Source of the DNA: Mycolicibacter sp. MU0083
GTDB lineage: Bacteria; Actinomycetota; Actinomycetes; Mycobacteriales; Mycobacteriaceae
Reading direction: 5' to 3'
Assembly (NCBI RefSeq): GCF_963378075.1
Contig: NZ_OY726394.1
Location: 2,418,001 to 2,482,000 of the forward strand
DNA: 64,000 nt
Every line of letters begins with the position of its first letter. Position 1 is the first letter of the stretch. Made by a program: the position numbers and the translations under genes. Under the pieces are notes generated by a model. It did no database searches, was not told the origin of the DNA, and worked only from the letters and a program-made list of their open reading frames with translations. This document shows, one piece after another, positions 36,179-45,777 of the stretch.

Positions 36179-37441
36179 ATGTCCGAGCAGATCACCGAAT
36201 CCACCGCAGACGAGCCAGAGCCGACGCCGTTGGTGCATCCCGCGGACGGGGTGCCGGAGGTGTCGGTCACCGCGCGCCAGATCGGTGCCGCCGCCGACCA
36301 ACTGGCCGGCGGTCGGGGGCCGTTCGCGGTGGATGCCGAGCGGGCGTCGGGTTTCCGCTACTCCAATCGGGCCTACCTGATCCAGATCCGGCGGGCCGGC
36401 GCGGGCACCGTGCTCATCGACCCGGTCGGAGCCGGAGAGGATCCCGCCGCCCTGCTGCGCCCGGTCGCCGAGGTGCTCGACGACGACGAGTGGATCCTGC
36501 ACGCCGCCGATCAGGACCTGGCCTGCCTCGCCGAGGTGGGGATGTGGCCCAAAGCGCTCTACGACACCGAATTGGCCGGTCGACTGGCCGGTTTCGACCG
36601 GGTCAACCTCGCCGCGATGGTGCAGCGACTGCTGGGCCTGGGACTGGCCAAGGGCCACGGCGCCGCCGACTGGTCGAAAAGACCGCTTCCCGCCGACTGG
36701 CTCAACTATGCCGCCCTCGATGTCGAGGTTCTCATCGAACTGCGCGACGCGGTCGCCGCGGAGCTGGCCGATCAAGGTAAAACCGATTGGGCGGCACAGG
36801 AATTCAATCATCTTCGGATCACCGACTTCGCCACGACCACACGGCGCGACCGCTGGCGGCGCACCTCGGGTATCCACAAGGTTCGCGATCGGCGCGGCCT
36901 GGCCGCGGTGCGGGAACTCTGGACGGTCCGCGATCGGATCGCCGCGCGCCGCGATATCGCGCCGGGACGCATCCTGCCGGACTCCGCGATCATCGCCGCC
37001 GCCGTCGCCAACCCCACCACCGTCGAGGAACTGATCGCCCTGCCGGTCTTCGGCGGACCCAAGCAACGCCGCAACGCCCAGATGTGGCTGGGCGCACTGG
37101 CGACCGCCCGCGACAGCCGGGAACCGCTGGAAGCCCCCGAGTCCAACAGCGGTCCCCCGCCGCCGTCACGCTGGTCCCGGCGCAAGCCCGAAGCGGCCGC
37201 TCGGCTGGAGGCGGCCCGCGCCGCGCTGAGCACGGTGTCGGAACGGGTGAACGTGCCGACCGAGAACCTGCTCACGCCGGAGTTGGTGCGCCGGTTGTGC
37301 TGGGACTGGAAGCCGCCGTCGGCCGAGATCACCACGGTGATCGAGGAATTCCTGGCCGAGGGCGGCGCACGCCCCTGGCAGCGGGAACTGACGGTGCCGG
37401 TGCTGGGCGCCGCCCTGGGTGACGCGGCCCCCGAGCGCTGA
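36179..37441 (+). CDS. rnd: Ribonuclease D family 3'-5' exonuclease
   Basis: 420 residues. N-terminal DEDDy exonuclease: VDAERASGFRYS (D-x-E), LHAADQDLACLAEVG (D), and NYAALDVEVL (Y-x3-D); then one HRDC domain (LRITDFATTTRRDRW ... IAARRDIAPGRIL) and a C-terminal helical part. Expected to trim tRNA or other structured RNA ends. ATG is 2 bp after the DUF3000 stop. Matches Rv2681. Confidence 0.93.
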   Translation: MSEQITESTADEPEPTPLVHPADGVPEVSVTARQIGAAADQLAGGRGPFAVDAERASGFRYSNRAYLIQIRRAGAGTVLIDPVGAGEDPAALLRPVAEVLDDDEWILHAADQDLACLAEVGMWPKALYDTELAGRLAGFDRVNLAAMVQRLLGLGLAKGHGAADWSKRPLPADWLNYAALDVEVLIELRDAVAAELADQGKTDWAAQEFNHLRITDFATTTRRDRWRRTSGIHKVRDRRGLAAVRELWTVRDRIAARRDIAPGRILPDSAIIAAAVANPTTVEELIALPVFGGPKQRRNAQMWLGALATARDSREPLEAPESNSGPPPPSRWSRRKPEAAARLEAARAALSTVSERVNVPTENLLTPELVRRLCWDWKPPSAEITTVIEEFLAEGGARPWQRELTVPVLGAALGDAAPER

Positions 37442-37487
37442 TCGGCGGCGGTACTCACGCTCACCGGCCGGCGCACGATGCCGTTGC

Positions 37488-37493
37488 TAGACT
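37488..37493 (+). promoter_or_regulatory. Probable -10 element of the PACE gene
   Basis: TAGACT in GTTGCTAGACTCTG, followed by a roughly 100-nt leader before the ATG. The leader has no recognisable riboswitch but is longer than usual here. Confidence 0.4.
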
Positions 37494-37599
37494 CTGTGCA
37501 CGAGCAGCCGAATGCCGTCTTTGATCGGCGCCGCTCATCGCAACCGCACCGTGGACGCGAACCCTTGCGGACTTCCCATGGTTTTACCGTGGAGGCCCC

Positions 37600-38016
37600 A
37601 TGTCACCAGCGTTTCGCCGGATCGTCTACGTCGTCAGCTACGAGTTGGTCGCCGTTGCGCTGACCACCTGGGGTCTCACCCTGCTGGGGTTCGGCGGCGG
37701 CCGATCGGGCGCGCTGGCGGTGGCGGCGTCGACGGTTGCGATGCTGTGGAACTACCTCTGGACCACCGTGTTCGAAGCGTGGGAGCATCGGCAGCACTCC
37801 CCGACCCGCACCGTGCGACGTCGGATCGTGCACGCCCTCGGCTTCGAAGGCGGGTTGGTGCTGCTGCTGTTGCCGCTGGTGTCCTGGCTGCTGAAGGTAT
37901 CCCTGCTGCAGGCGTTCGGCCTGGAGATCGGCCTGCTGGCCTTCTTCCTCGGCTACACCTTCGTGTTCGCGTGGCTGTTCGACACGGTGTGGCCGCCCCG
38001 TGGGAACGCGGCCTAA
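37600..38016 (+). CDS. PACE family multidrug efflux protein
   Basis: 138 residues, four transmembrane helices in two BTP repeats. All four family motifs can be aligned: R-x-x-Y-x3-YE with the glutamate at residue 15, the position of the essential E15 of Ace[44 protein letters not shown] proteins export biocides such as chlorhexidine or proflavine and short diamines by proton exchange. GGAGG precedes the ATG. Convergent with dxs, stops overlapping. Confidence 0.85.
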   Translation: MSPAFRRIVYVVSYELVAVALTTWGLTLLGFGGGRSGALAVAASTVAMLWNYLWTTVFEAWEHRQHSPTRTVRRRIVHALGFEGGLVLLLLPLVSWLLKVSLLQAFGLEIGLLAFFLGYTFVFAWLFDTVWPPRGNAA

Positions 38017-39926
38017 TCCAGCTGCTCGCTGACCTCTTCCACGCAGTTGCAGCTGCCCATCGCCGCCACCCAACCGGTGATCTGGCGGGCCACGTCCTGC
38101 GCGGTCAGGCCGATCTCGGCCAACAGTTCACCCCGCGATGCGTGGTCGTAGAAACGCTGCGGCAGCGCGACGTCGCGGCACGGCACATCGACTTCGACGT
38201 GGCGCAGTGCCGCCGACACCGCCGAGCCGACGCCGCCGGCCGCACCGTTGTCCTCGCAGGTGACCACCAGTTTGTGTGCGTCGGCCAACTCGGCCAGCAC
38301 CGCGGGCACCGGCAACACCCAGCGCGGGTCGACCACGGTCACCCCGATGCCCTGATTGCGCAGCCGATCGGCCACCGCCAGCGCCATGGACGCGAAGGCA
38401 CCCACCGCCACCAGCAGGACATCCTGCGACAACCCTTCGGCGGGGACCGCCAGCACGTCCACCCCCGACCGCCGCTCGATGGCGGGAATATCTTCGCCCA
38501 CTTCACCTTTCGGGAAGCGCAGCGCGGTGGGACCATCCCCGACGTCCAGCGCTTCGCCGAGTTCTTCGCGCAGGCGGGCCCCGTCGCGTGGTGCGGCGAC
38601 CCGCATGCCCGGCACGATCCCGAGAATGGACAGATCCCACATCCCGTTGTGGCTGGCGCCGTCGGATCCGGTGATCCCGGACCGGTCCAGGACCAGGGTG
38701 ACCGGAAGCCGGTGCAGGGCGACGTCCATCATCAGCTGGTCGAAGGCACGGTTGAGGAACGTCGAGTAGACCGCCACCACCGGGTGCAGGCCGCCCATCG
38801 CCAGCCCGGCCGCCGACGTCACCGCGTGCTGTTCGGCGATCCCGACGTCGAACATCCGATCCGGGAACCGCTGGCCGAACGGCGCGAGTCCGGTCGGGCC
38901 GGGCATCGCGGCGGTGATCGCCACCACGTCGCGACGTTTGGTCCCGTAGTCGATGAGCGCGTCGGAGAACACCGACGTCCAGCCGCGCCCGGAGGATTCG
39001 GTGGCATACCCGGTCACCGGGTCGATCACGCCGCAGGCGTGCATCTGCTCGGCCTCGTCGTTCTCGGCCGGACCGTAGCCCTTGCCCTTGCGGGTGACCA
39101 CATGCACGATCACCGGCCCGCCGAAGCCTCGCGCGCGGCGCAGCGCGGATTCCACCGCCGCTTCGTCGTGGCCGTCGATCGGCCCCAGGTATTTCAGGCC
39201 CAGATCGGTGAAGAGCGCCTGCGGCGCCAGTGCGTCCTTGACGCCCGCTTTGACACTGTGGATCACCTGGTAGCCCAGTTCGCCGACGACGGGCAGACCG
39301 CGGATCGCGCTGCGCCCGCGCTCCAGCAGCCGCTCATAGGCGGGCTGCAGGCGCAGCGCGGCCAGGTGGTCGGCGAAACCGCCGATGGTGGGCGCGTAGC
39401 TGCGGCCGTTGTCGTTGACCACGATCACGACCGGGCGGTTGCCGGCCGCGATGTTGTTCAGCGCCTCCCAGCACATGCCGCCGGTCAGGGCGCCGTCACC
39501 GACCACGGCCACCACGTGACGGTTGCGGTGCCCGGTCAGTTCGAAGGCTTTGGCCAGTCCGTCGGCGTAGGACAGTGCTGCGCTGGCGTGGCTGGATTCG
39601 ACCCAGTCGTGTTCGCTCTCGGCGCGCGACGGGTAACCCGACAGCCCGCCCTTCTTGCGCAGGGTGTCGAAGTCGGGGCTGCGCCCGGTGAGCATCTTGT
39701 GCACGTAGGCCTGGTGGCCGGTGTCGAAGATGATCGGGTCGTGCGGGGAGTCGAACACCCGGTGCAGCGCCAGCGTCAGTTCCACCACACCCAGGTTCGG
39801 CCCCAGGTGGCCACCGGTCGCAGCGACCTTGTGGATCAGGAACTCACGGATTTCCACCGCCAGATCGGTCAGCTGTGCCTGCGACAGGTACTGCAGATCG
39901 GCGGGGCCGCGGATCCCTTCAAGCAT
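38013..39926 (-). CDS. dxs: 1-deoxy-D-xylulose-5-phosphate synthase
   Basis: First enzyme of the MEP isoprenoid pathway, joining pyruvate and glyceraldehyde 3-phosphate with thiamine diphosphate. 637 residues. ThDP motif GDGALTGG ... NDN (residues about 149-178), the His of [12 protein letters not shown], a pyrimidine-binding middle domain ([18 protein letters not shown]) and a transketolase C-domain. In mycobacteria it feeds decaprenyl phosphate and menaquinone. Matches dxs1 (Rv2682c). Confidence 0.97.
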   Translation of the reverse strand: MLEGIRGPADLQYLSQAQLTDLAVEIREFLIHKVAATGGHLGPNLGVVELTLALHRVFDSPHDPIIFDTGHQAYVHKMLTGRSPDFDTLRKKGGLSGYPSRAESEHDWVESSHASAALSYADGLAKAFELTGHRNRHVVAVVGDGALTGGMCWEALNNIAAGNRPVVIVVNDNGRSYAPTIGGFADHLAALRLQPAYERLLERGRSAIRGLPVVGELGYQVIHSVKAGVKDALAPQALFTDLGLKYLGPIDGHDEAAVESALRRARGFGGPVIVHVVTRKGKGYGPAENDEAEQMHACGVIDPVTGYATESSGRGWTSVFSDALIDYGTKRRDVVAITAAMPGPTGLAPFGQRFPDRMFDVGIAEQHAVTSAAGLAMGGLHPVVAVYSTFLNRAFDQLMMDVALHRLPVTLVLDRSGITGSDGASHNGMWDLSILGIVPGMRVAAPRDGARLREELGEALDVGDGPTALRFPKGEVGEDIPAIERRSGVDVLAVPAEGLSQDVLLVAVGAFASMALAVADRLRNQGIGVTVVDPRWVLPVPAVLAELADAHKLVVTCEDNGAAGGVGSAVSAALRHVEVDVPCRDVALPQRFYDHASRGELLAEIGLTAQDVARQITGWVAAMGSCNCVEEVSEQLD

Positions 39927-39967
39927 CCGGCCAGTCTACGCATGACTGCGGCCGGCCACCCATCCGG

Positions 39968-40024
39968 CGAGACCGACGTTTCGCCGGGAAAGTCCGAGTG
40001 GCCGCCTGCAAAACGTCGGTCTCG
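39968..40024. repeat. 14-bp perfect inverted repeat between dxs and the TrmA-type gene
   Basis: CGAGACCGACGTTT and AAACGTCGGTCTCG flank 29 nt. It straddles the gap between the dxs start and the stop of the TrmA-type gene. It could end the upstream transcript, or be one copy of an interspersed palindromic element. Confidence 0.8.
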
Positions 40025-40036
40025 ACGGTGCGGCGG

Positions 40037-41212
40037 TCACCGTGTCAGCAGCGCCACGCACTCCATGTGGTGGGTCAGCGGGAACGCGTCGAACACCCGG
40101 ATCTGTTCGACGGTGTACCCGTGCCCGCGGTAGAGCCCGATGTCGCGGGCGAACGCCGCCGCCTCGCAACCGATGTGTACCAGGCGCGGCACGCCGGCGG
40201 CCGCCAGCAGGTCGATCACCTCACGTCCGGCGCCGGCCCGCGGCGGGTCCAGTACCGCGACGTCGGCGGCGGCGCTCTGGGCGCTCAGCACGCGGCGCAC
40301 CGAGTCGGTGTGCACCGACACCTGCGGCAGATCGGCCAGCGCGACCCGGGCGGCGCCGGTGGCCGCGCGCGAGGTGTCGACGCTGACGACCTTGCCGGTC
40401 TCCCCCACCGACTCGGCCAGCGCCGCGGCGAAGATCCCCGACCCGCCGTACAGGTCCCAGGCGGTGCCGCCGGTGCCGGCCTGCGCCCATTCGGCGATCA
40501 GGGCGCTGTAGACCGTCGCCGCCCGGCGGTGTGCCTGCCAGAAGGCGGTCACCGGGATCTGCCAGCGTCGGCGCCCCACCCACTGGGTGGCGTGATAGTC
40601 GCCCTCGAGTACTTCGGGACGGTGCCCGCGCCCGGTGCTGACCACGTGGCGCACGCCGTCGTCGTCGGCGGCGACGTGCAGGTGGTCACCGGGCCGCCAG
40701 GTCCGGTCGGCCAGGCCCTTGGTCATACCCCCCGGCAGCTGGCCGCAGTGCAGGTCGGTGACCAGTTCATCGCTGTGATATCGGTGGAATCCGGCCCGCC
40801 CGTCGGCCCCCACGTCCAGCCGCACCCGGCTGCGCCAGCCCGTCGGCCCGTCGGTGCCGAGCGGTTCGGCCGCGCCCTGCCACCGGTGACCGCCGAGCCG
40901 TTCCAGTTGGTTGGACACCACTTCGCCCTTGAGCGCCCGGGCCGCATCCGGATCGGCGAACGCCAGGTCACAGCAGCCGGCGCCGTCGACTCCGGCGATC
41001 GGGCACAGCGAGTCGATGCGGCCGGGCGCCGCCTCGAGCACCTCGACGCATTCGGCGTGCCAGTAGGCACCCCGCTCGGCGGTGATCCGGGCCCGCACGC
41101 GTTCGCCCGGCAGTGCGTAACGCACGAACACCACGCGCCCGTCATGGCGCGCGATGCAACTGCCGCCGTTCGCGGGCGCCTCGGTGGTCAGGATCAGCTC
41201 CTGATCGATCAC
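40037..41212 (-). CDS. TrmA/RumA-type RNA uridine-5-methyltransferase
   Basis: 391 residues. N-terminal TRAM domain (ELILTTEAPANGGSCIARHDG ending in VRARITAERG), four cysteines for an iron-sulfur cluster or remnants (SLCPIAGVDGAGCCDL), SAM-binding domain (WDLYGGSGIFAAALAES) and VLDPPRAGAG. The catalytic Cys is probably in HIGCEAAAFARD. Methylates U in tRNA or rRNA; site unknown. GTG start overlaps the permease stop. Matches Rv2689c. Confidence 0.88.
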   Translation of the reverse strand: MIDQELILTTEAPANGGSCIARHDGRVVFVRYALPGERVRARITAERGAYWHAECVEVLEAAPGRIDSLCPIAGVDGAGCCDLAFADPDAARALKGEVVSNQLERLGGHRWQGAAEPLGTDGPTGWRSRVRLDVGADGRAGFHRYHSDELVTDLHCGQLPGGMTKGLADRTWRPGDHLHVAADDDGVRHVVSTGRGHRPEVLEGDYHATQWVGRRRWQIPVTAFWQAHRRAATVYSALIAEWAQAGTGGTAWDLYGGSGIFAAALAESVGETGKVVSVDTSRAATGAARVALADLPQVSVHTDSVRRVLSAQSAAADVAVLDPPRAGAGREVIDLLAAAGVPRLVHIGCEAAAFARDIGLYRGHGYTVEQIRVFDAFPLTHHMECVALLTR

Positions 41213-43206
41213 TGTTCGAAGCCTCTCCGGGTGTCGCCGGGTGCGCGGTGGGGCGCCAGCACCTTGCGGCGCTCGGCGGAGTTCAGCTGCCACGGCACCG
41301 AGGTCACCATGACCTGCGGCATGAACAGCAGTCGGGTCTTGAGCCGCAGCGCACTCTGGTTGTGCAGCAGCTGTTCCCACCAGTGGCCCACCACGTATTC
41401 GGGGATGTAGACAGTCACCACGGTGCGCGGCGACTCCTTACTGATGCGTTTGACGTATTCGAGCACCGGCCGGGTCACCTCACGGTAGGGCGATGCGATC
41501 ACCTTGAGCGGGACGGTGATGTCGCTATCCTCCCACCCGCGCACCAGCGCGCGTGTCTCGGTGTCGTCGACGCTGACGGTGATCGCCTCCAGCGAGTCCG
41601 GCCGGGTCGCGCGGGCGTAGGCCAGGGCGCGCCGCGTCGGCAGGTGCAGCTTGGACACCAGCACCAGGGCGTGGTTGCGGCTGGGCAACACCGACTGGTC
41701 TTCCACGGCGGCCGATTGGGCCTCCAGTTCGACGCTCACCGCGTCGTAATGGCGGCGGATCATCTTCATCAGCACGAACAGCGCCGACATCGCCACGATC
41801 GCGATCCAGGCGCCCGCGACGAACTTGGTGGCGATCACCACGATCAGCACGATCCCGGTGGCGAGGAAACCGATGGTGTTGACCACCCGGGAACGCTGCA
41901 TGGTGGCCCGTGCGGCCCGGTCGGTCTCGGTGCGCAGCAAGGCGTTCCAGTGCCGGACCATACCGATCTGGCTGAGTGTGAAGGAGACGAACACCCCGAC
42001 GATGTAGAGCTGGATCAGCGCGGTCACCTCGGCGCGGAACGCCACGATGAAGGCGATGGCCACCACGGCCAGGAACACGATGCCGTTGGAGAAGGCCAAC
42101 CGGTCGCCGCGGGTGTGCAGTTGGCGTGGCAGGTAGGAGTCCTGGGCCAGGATCGAGCCCAGCACCGGGAACCCGTTGAACGCGGTGTTGGCGGCCAGCG
42201 CCAGGATCAGCGCGGTCACTCCGGCGATGATCCACAGCCCGGGCGGGAAACCGTGGAACACGGTCTCGGCCAACTGGGCGAGCAGGGTCTTCTGGTCGTA
42301 GTCGTCGGGAGCCCCGATCAGCTGTTCGTGGGGCCTCGCCGCGATCTTGACCCCGGTCTGGCGGGCCAGCACGATGATGCCCATCATCATGGTCACCGCG
42401 ATGGCCCCGAGCATCAGCAGCGTGGTGGCCGCATTGCGGGATTTGGGTTTGCGGAAGGCCGGCACACCGTTGCTGATCGCCTCCACCCCGGTCAATGCCG
42501 CACAGCCCGACGAGAACGATTTCGCGACCAGGAAGACCAGTGCGATACCGACCATCTCGCCCTGTGCCGAGTGGATCTTGAAATCCGCGGACTCGGCCTG
42601 CAGCGGGTGGTCCAGCACGAAGATCTGGAACAGCCCCCACCCCAGCATGACGAAGACCCCGACCATGAACGCATACGTCGGGAAGGCGAACGCGGTGCCC
42701 GATTCCCGGATCCCCCGCAGGTTCACCGCGGCCACCACGATCACCGTCCCCACCGCGAAGGCGACCTTGTGATCGGCGATGAACGGTATCGCCGAGCCGA
42801 TGTTCGCGATCCCCGACGAGATCGAGACCGCGACCGTCAGTACGTAATCCACCATCAGCGCACTGGCCACGGTCAGGCCCGCGGTGGATCCCAGGTTGGT
42901 GGTGACCACCTCGTAGTCGCCACCGCCGGAGGGATAGGCGTGCACATTCTGGCGGTAGGAGGCCACCACCGTGATGAACACGAATGCCACCGCCAACCCG
43001 ACCCAGGGCGTCAACCGGTAGGCCGCAAGACCCGCCACCGACAACACCAGGAAGATCTCTTCGGGCCCGTAGGCCACCGAAGACAGCGCGTCGGAGGCGA
43101 ACACCGGCAGCGCGATCCGTTTGGGCAACAGCGTCTGGCTGAGCCGGTCGCTGCGGAACGGACGACCTAGGACCAGGCGCCGCGCAGCGGTGGATATCTT
43201 CGACAC
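41209..43206 (-). CDS. APC-superfamily permease, KimA-like potassium transporter
   Basis: 665 residues. Twelve membrane helices (about 30-470) followed by a cytosolic domain of about 180 residues resembling a universal-stress fold. The helix-1 sequence VFASDALSSVAYGPEE carries the Asp and Tyr (D39, Y46) that I recall as potassium ligands in B. subtilis KimA; YPSGGGDYEVV follows. Divergent from two TrkA regulatory proteins, which supports potassium uptake. The GTG start giving VSKISTAARRL matches Rv2690c; ribosome-binding site is weak. Confidence 0.8.
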   Translation of the reverse strand: MSKISTAARRLVLGRPFRSDRLSQTLLPKRIALPVFASDALSSVAYGPEEIFLVLSVAGLAAYRLTPWVGLAVAFVFITVVASYRQNVHAYPSGGGDYEVVTTNLGSTAGLTVASALMVDYVLTVAVSISSGIANIGSAIPFIADHKVAFAVGTVIVVAAVNLRGIRESGTAFAFPTYAFMVGVFVMLGWGLFQIFVLDHPLQAESADFKIHSAQGEMVGIALVFLVAKSFSSGCAALTGVEAISNGVPAFRKPKSRNAATTLLMLGAIAVTMMMGIIVLARQTGVKIAARPHEQLIGAPDDYDQKTLLAQLAETVFHGFPPGLWIIAGVTALILALAANTAFNGFPVLGSILAQDSYLPRQLHTRGDRLAFSNGIVFLAVVAIAFIVAFRAEVTALIQLYIVGVFVSFTLSQIGMVRHWNALLRTETDRAARATMQRSRVVNTIGFLATGIVLIVVIATKFVAGAWIAIVAMSALFVLMKMIRRHYDAVSVELEAQSAAVEDQSVLPSRNHALVLVSKLHLPTRRALAYARATRPDSLEAITVSVDDTETRALVRGWEDSDITVPLKVIASPYREVTRPVLEYVKRISKESPRTVVTVYIPEYVVGHWWEQLLHNQSALRLKTRLLFMPQVMVTSVPWQLNSAERRKVLAPHRAPGDTRRGFEQ

Positions 43207-43310
43207 GAGAGCCAAGGGTAAGCCAGGTCGGCCCTGGCGGTAGCGTTCACCGGATACGGGTACCACTCCGGTCGAAAGACTGCCGAAACGCCGCCGAAAG
43301 GACCTTGCAC

Positions 43311-43979
43311 GTGCGGGTAGTTGTGATGGGTTGCGGCCGGGTCGGCGCCTCGGTCGCCGACGGACTGTCCCGGATCGGCCATGAGGTCGCGATCATCGAC
43401 CGGGACAGCACCGCGTTCAACCGGCTCAGCCCGGAGTTCAACGGTGAGCGGGTGCTCGGCATGGGATTCGACCGCGATGTACTGCTGCGGGCGGGTATCG
43501 AGGATGCCGGCGCGTTCGCCGCGGTGTCCTCGGGTGACAACTCGAACATCATCGCGGCGCGGCTGGCCCGGGAGACCTTCGGGGTGTCGCGCGTCGTCGC
43601 CCGTATCTACGACGCCAAACGCGCTGCGGTCTACGAGCGCCTGGGTATTCCGACCATCGCCACCGTGCCCTGGACCACCGACCGGATGCTGGCCGCGCTG
43701 ACCCGGGAGAGCGAGACCACCAAATGGCGTGACCCCACCGGAACCGTCGCGGTGGCCGAAGTGGTCCTGCACGAGGACTGGATCGGGCGTCCCGTCACCG
43801 ATCTGGAGGCGTCCATCAATGCGCGGGTGGCGTTCTTGATCCGGTTCGGGACCGGGGTGCTACCCGAGCCCAGAACGGTGATCCAGGCCAGTGACCAGGT
43901 GTACATCGTGGCGGTGTCCGGCAGGGTCGCCGAGGCGATCGCGATCGCCGCACTGCCGCCGAGTGAGGACCTGCAGTGA
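43311..43979 (+). CDS. ceoB: TrkA-type potassium regulatory protein CeoB
   Basis: 222 residues. RCK-N Rossmann domain binding NAD(H) (GCGRVGASVADGLSRIGHEV, with IIDRD acid) and RCK-C domain (VAVAEVVLHEDWIGRPVTDL). It controls a potassium channel or transporter in response to nucleotides. The GTG after AAAGGA is chosen over a TTG two codons earlier. Stop overlaps ceoC (GTGA). Matches Rv2691. Confidence 0.93.
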   Translation: MRVVVMGCGRVGASVADGLSRIGHEVAIIDRDSTAFNRLSPEFNGERVLGMGFDRDVLLRAGIEDAGAFAAVSSGDNSNIIAARLARETFGVSRVVARIYDAKRAAVYERLGIPTIATVPWTTDRMLAALTRESETTKWRDPTGTVAVAEVVLHEDWIGRPVTDLEASINARVAFLIRFGTGVLPEPRTVIQASDQVYIVAVSGRVAEAIAIAALPPSEDLQ

Positions 43980-44638
43980 AGGTGGCGGTGGCCGGCGCCG
44001 GCGCGGTGGGCCGGTCGATCGCGCGGGAACTGCTCGACAGCGACCATCAGGTGACGTTGATCGAGCGCAATCCCGAACACCTCGACGCCGACGACATCCC
44101 CGAGGCGCACTGGCAACTGGGTGATGCCTGCGAGCTGAGCCTGCTGGAGTCGGTACGCCTGGAGACCTTCGACGTGGTGATCGCCGCGACCGGCGACGAC
44201 AAGGCCAACGTGGTGTTGTCGCTGCTGGCCAAGACCGAGTTCGCGGTCCCCCGAGTGGTGGCCCGGGTCAACGATCCCCGCAACGAATGGCTGTTCACCG
44301 ACGCCTGGGGGGTGGATGTGGCGGTCTCCACACCGCGCATGCTCGCCTCGCTCGTCGAGGAAGCCGTTGCGGTCGGGGACCTGGTCCGGCTGATGGAGTT
44401 CCGCAAAGGGCAGGCCAACCTGTTGGAGATCACCCTGCCCGACGACACCCCTTGGGGCGGCAAGCCGGTACGCAAGCTGGCGCTGCCGCGCGACGCCGCG
44501 CTGGTGACGATCCTGCGCGGTGCCCGGGTGATCGTGCCGCAGGACGACGAGCCCCTCGAAGGCGGCGACGAGTTGCTGTTCGTCGCATCCGACGGCGTCG
44601 AGGGCGAACTGCGCGCCCTGCTGCTACCGGCGCACTGA
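43976..44638 (+). CDS. ceoC: TrkA-type potassium regulatory protein CeoC
   Basis: 220 residues, second RCK protein of the pair: GAGAVGRSIARELLDSDHQV with LIERN, and RCK-C (ANLLEITLPDDTPWGGKPVR). Coupled to ceoB by GTGA. The pair probably forms a hetero-oligomer gating a potassium transporter, for which the divergent KimA-like permease is the obvious local candidate. Its end overlaps the DUF3159 gene tail by 15 bp. Confidence 0.93.
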   Translation: MKVAVAGAGAVGRSIARELLDSDHQVTLIERNPEHLDADDIPEAHWQLGDACELSLLESVRLETFDVVIAATGDDKANVVLSLLAKTEFAVPRVVARVNDPRNEWLFTDAWGVDVAVSTPRMLASLVEEAVAVGDLVRLMEFRKGQANLLEITLPDDTPWGGKPVRKLALPRDAALVTILRGARVIVPQDDEPLEGGDELLFVASDGVEGELRALLLPAH

Positions 44639-45301
44639 CCGGGCCTCGCACTCGCCTTCGTCGTCGGCGGCGAGGTGGGCGTCGAGGAGTCGCTGCACGT
44701 GCTTGACGGCCAGGTAGGTGGCCACCGCCGCGACGGCCGTCAACGGCCAGCCCATCGCGATCCGCGCCACCCCCAGCCACCCGGTCTCGTCGGCGTTGTA
44801 GAGCAACCGCTGGACCACGAAACGCGAGCCGAACACCAGCACCCAGGTCAGCGTCGCCAGATCGTAGGCGTAGACCGCCGAGCGCAACTCCCGCCAGGCC
44901 CGGGCCTGGCCGCTGGTCCAGGTCCAGATGTAGCCCACCGCGGGACGACGGACCACTATCGAACCGGCGAAGACCACCGCCCACAGCAGCGACGTCCAGA
45001 TTCCCAGCAGGAAATAGCCTTTGGAGTCCCCCATCAGATAGGCGATCAGGGCACAGACGGCGACCCCGAAGAAGCCCGATACCGCCGGCTGAGTGGACTG
45101 GCGGCGCAACAGCCGCCACACCAGCACCGCTGCCGCCACCCCCAGCGCTGCCAGGACCGCGGCCCGCAGTCCCAAGAAGTTGGATGTCGGGACGAACACC
45201 ACGATGGGCAGCGAGGAGTAGATCAGCCCGGCTACTCCACCGATCTGCTCGAGCAGCCGCTGTGGCCCCTGGGCGCCTTCACTGCTGAAGTCCTCGGTCA
45301 T
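44624..45301 (-). CDS. DUF3159 membrane protein
   Basis: 225 residues, about six transmembrane helices; the central segment GDSKGYFLLGIWTSLLWA and RRPAVGYIWTWTSGQARAWR are characteristic of the actinobacterial DUF3159 family. Function unknown. It lies downstream of the OB-fold gene on the same strand, as in Rv2693c-Rv2694c. Confidence 0.88.
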   Translation of the reverse strand: MTEDFSSEGAQGPQRLLEQIGGVAGLIYSSLPIVVFVPTSNFLGLRAAVLAALGVAAAVLVWRLLRRQSTQPAVSGFFGVAVCALIAYLMGDSKGYFLLGIWTSLLWAVVFAGSIVVRRPAVGYIWTWTSGQARAWRELRSAVYAYDLATLTWVLVFGSRFVVQRLLYNADETGWLGVARIAMGWPLTAVAAVATYLAVKHVQRLLDAHLAADDEGECEARSVRR

Positions 45302-45329
45302 CGCTGCGCCGTCCCGGTGGGAGGCGCGA

Positions 45330-45701
45330 TCACTGCTGGATTTCGTAGTGCGGGTTGTAGATGGCCTTGCAGCCGCTTTCGAGCTTGCCCAGCCGACCGT
45401 GCACCCGCAGGGTGCGCCCGGAGTCGATTCCGGGGATCCGCCGCTGCCCCAGCCACACCAGTGTCACGGTGTCGGTGCCGTCGAACAGTTCGGCGCGGAC
45501 ACCTCCCACACACCCCTTGGCGTTGGCCTCCACGCTGCGCAACACGCCGACCATGGTGACCTCTTGGCCGCGTTCGCAGTCGATGGCGCGCTGCGCACCG
45601 GTGTTGAGCGCCTCGTCGGACAACTCCTCGACGTCACGCAGCTCGGGATCTTCCGTCAATCGCCGAGTCAGCCGGCGCAGGTACTCTTTCGGAGCAGCCA
45701 T
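45330..45701 (-). CDS. OB-fold nucleic acid binding protein
   Basis: 123 residues. An N-terminal helix (YLRRLTRRLTEDPE) is followed by an OB-fold with GQEVTMVGVLRSVEANA, GVRAELFDGTDTVTLVWLGQ and RTLRVHGRLG. This resembles the small tRNA/ssDNA-binding OB domains of RecG-like type. The ATG is set by GGGAGAGGG 5 nt upstream, 20 codons after a longer possible start. Unknown role; matches Rv2694c. Confidence 0.87.
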   Translation of the reverse strand: MAAPKEYLRRLTRRLTEDPELRDVEELSDEALNTGAQRAIDCERGQEVTMVGVLRSVEANAKGCVGGVRAELFDGTDTVTLVWLGQRRIPGIDSGRTLRVHGRLGKLESGCKAIYNPHYEIQQ

Positions 45702-45777
45702 TGCCCTCTCCCTCAATCGTGTGCGCACGCTACGGTAGACCTGTTGATTACCTAATGCCACACGACCGGCCTACCGG

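Noticed and set aside
37512..40133. A very long open frame on the plus strand opposite dxs
   Set aside because: It is a GC-driven antisense shadow: the protein is low-complexity Arg/His/Gly/Val, while the minus frame encodes a complete Dxs.
43207..43310. c-di-AMP riboswitch between the potassium permease and ceoB
   Set aside because: The 104-bp gap is too short for both promoters plus a ydaO-type aptamer and no conserved motif was seen.
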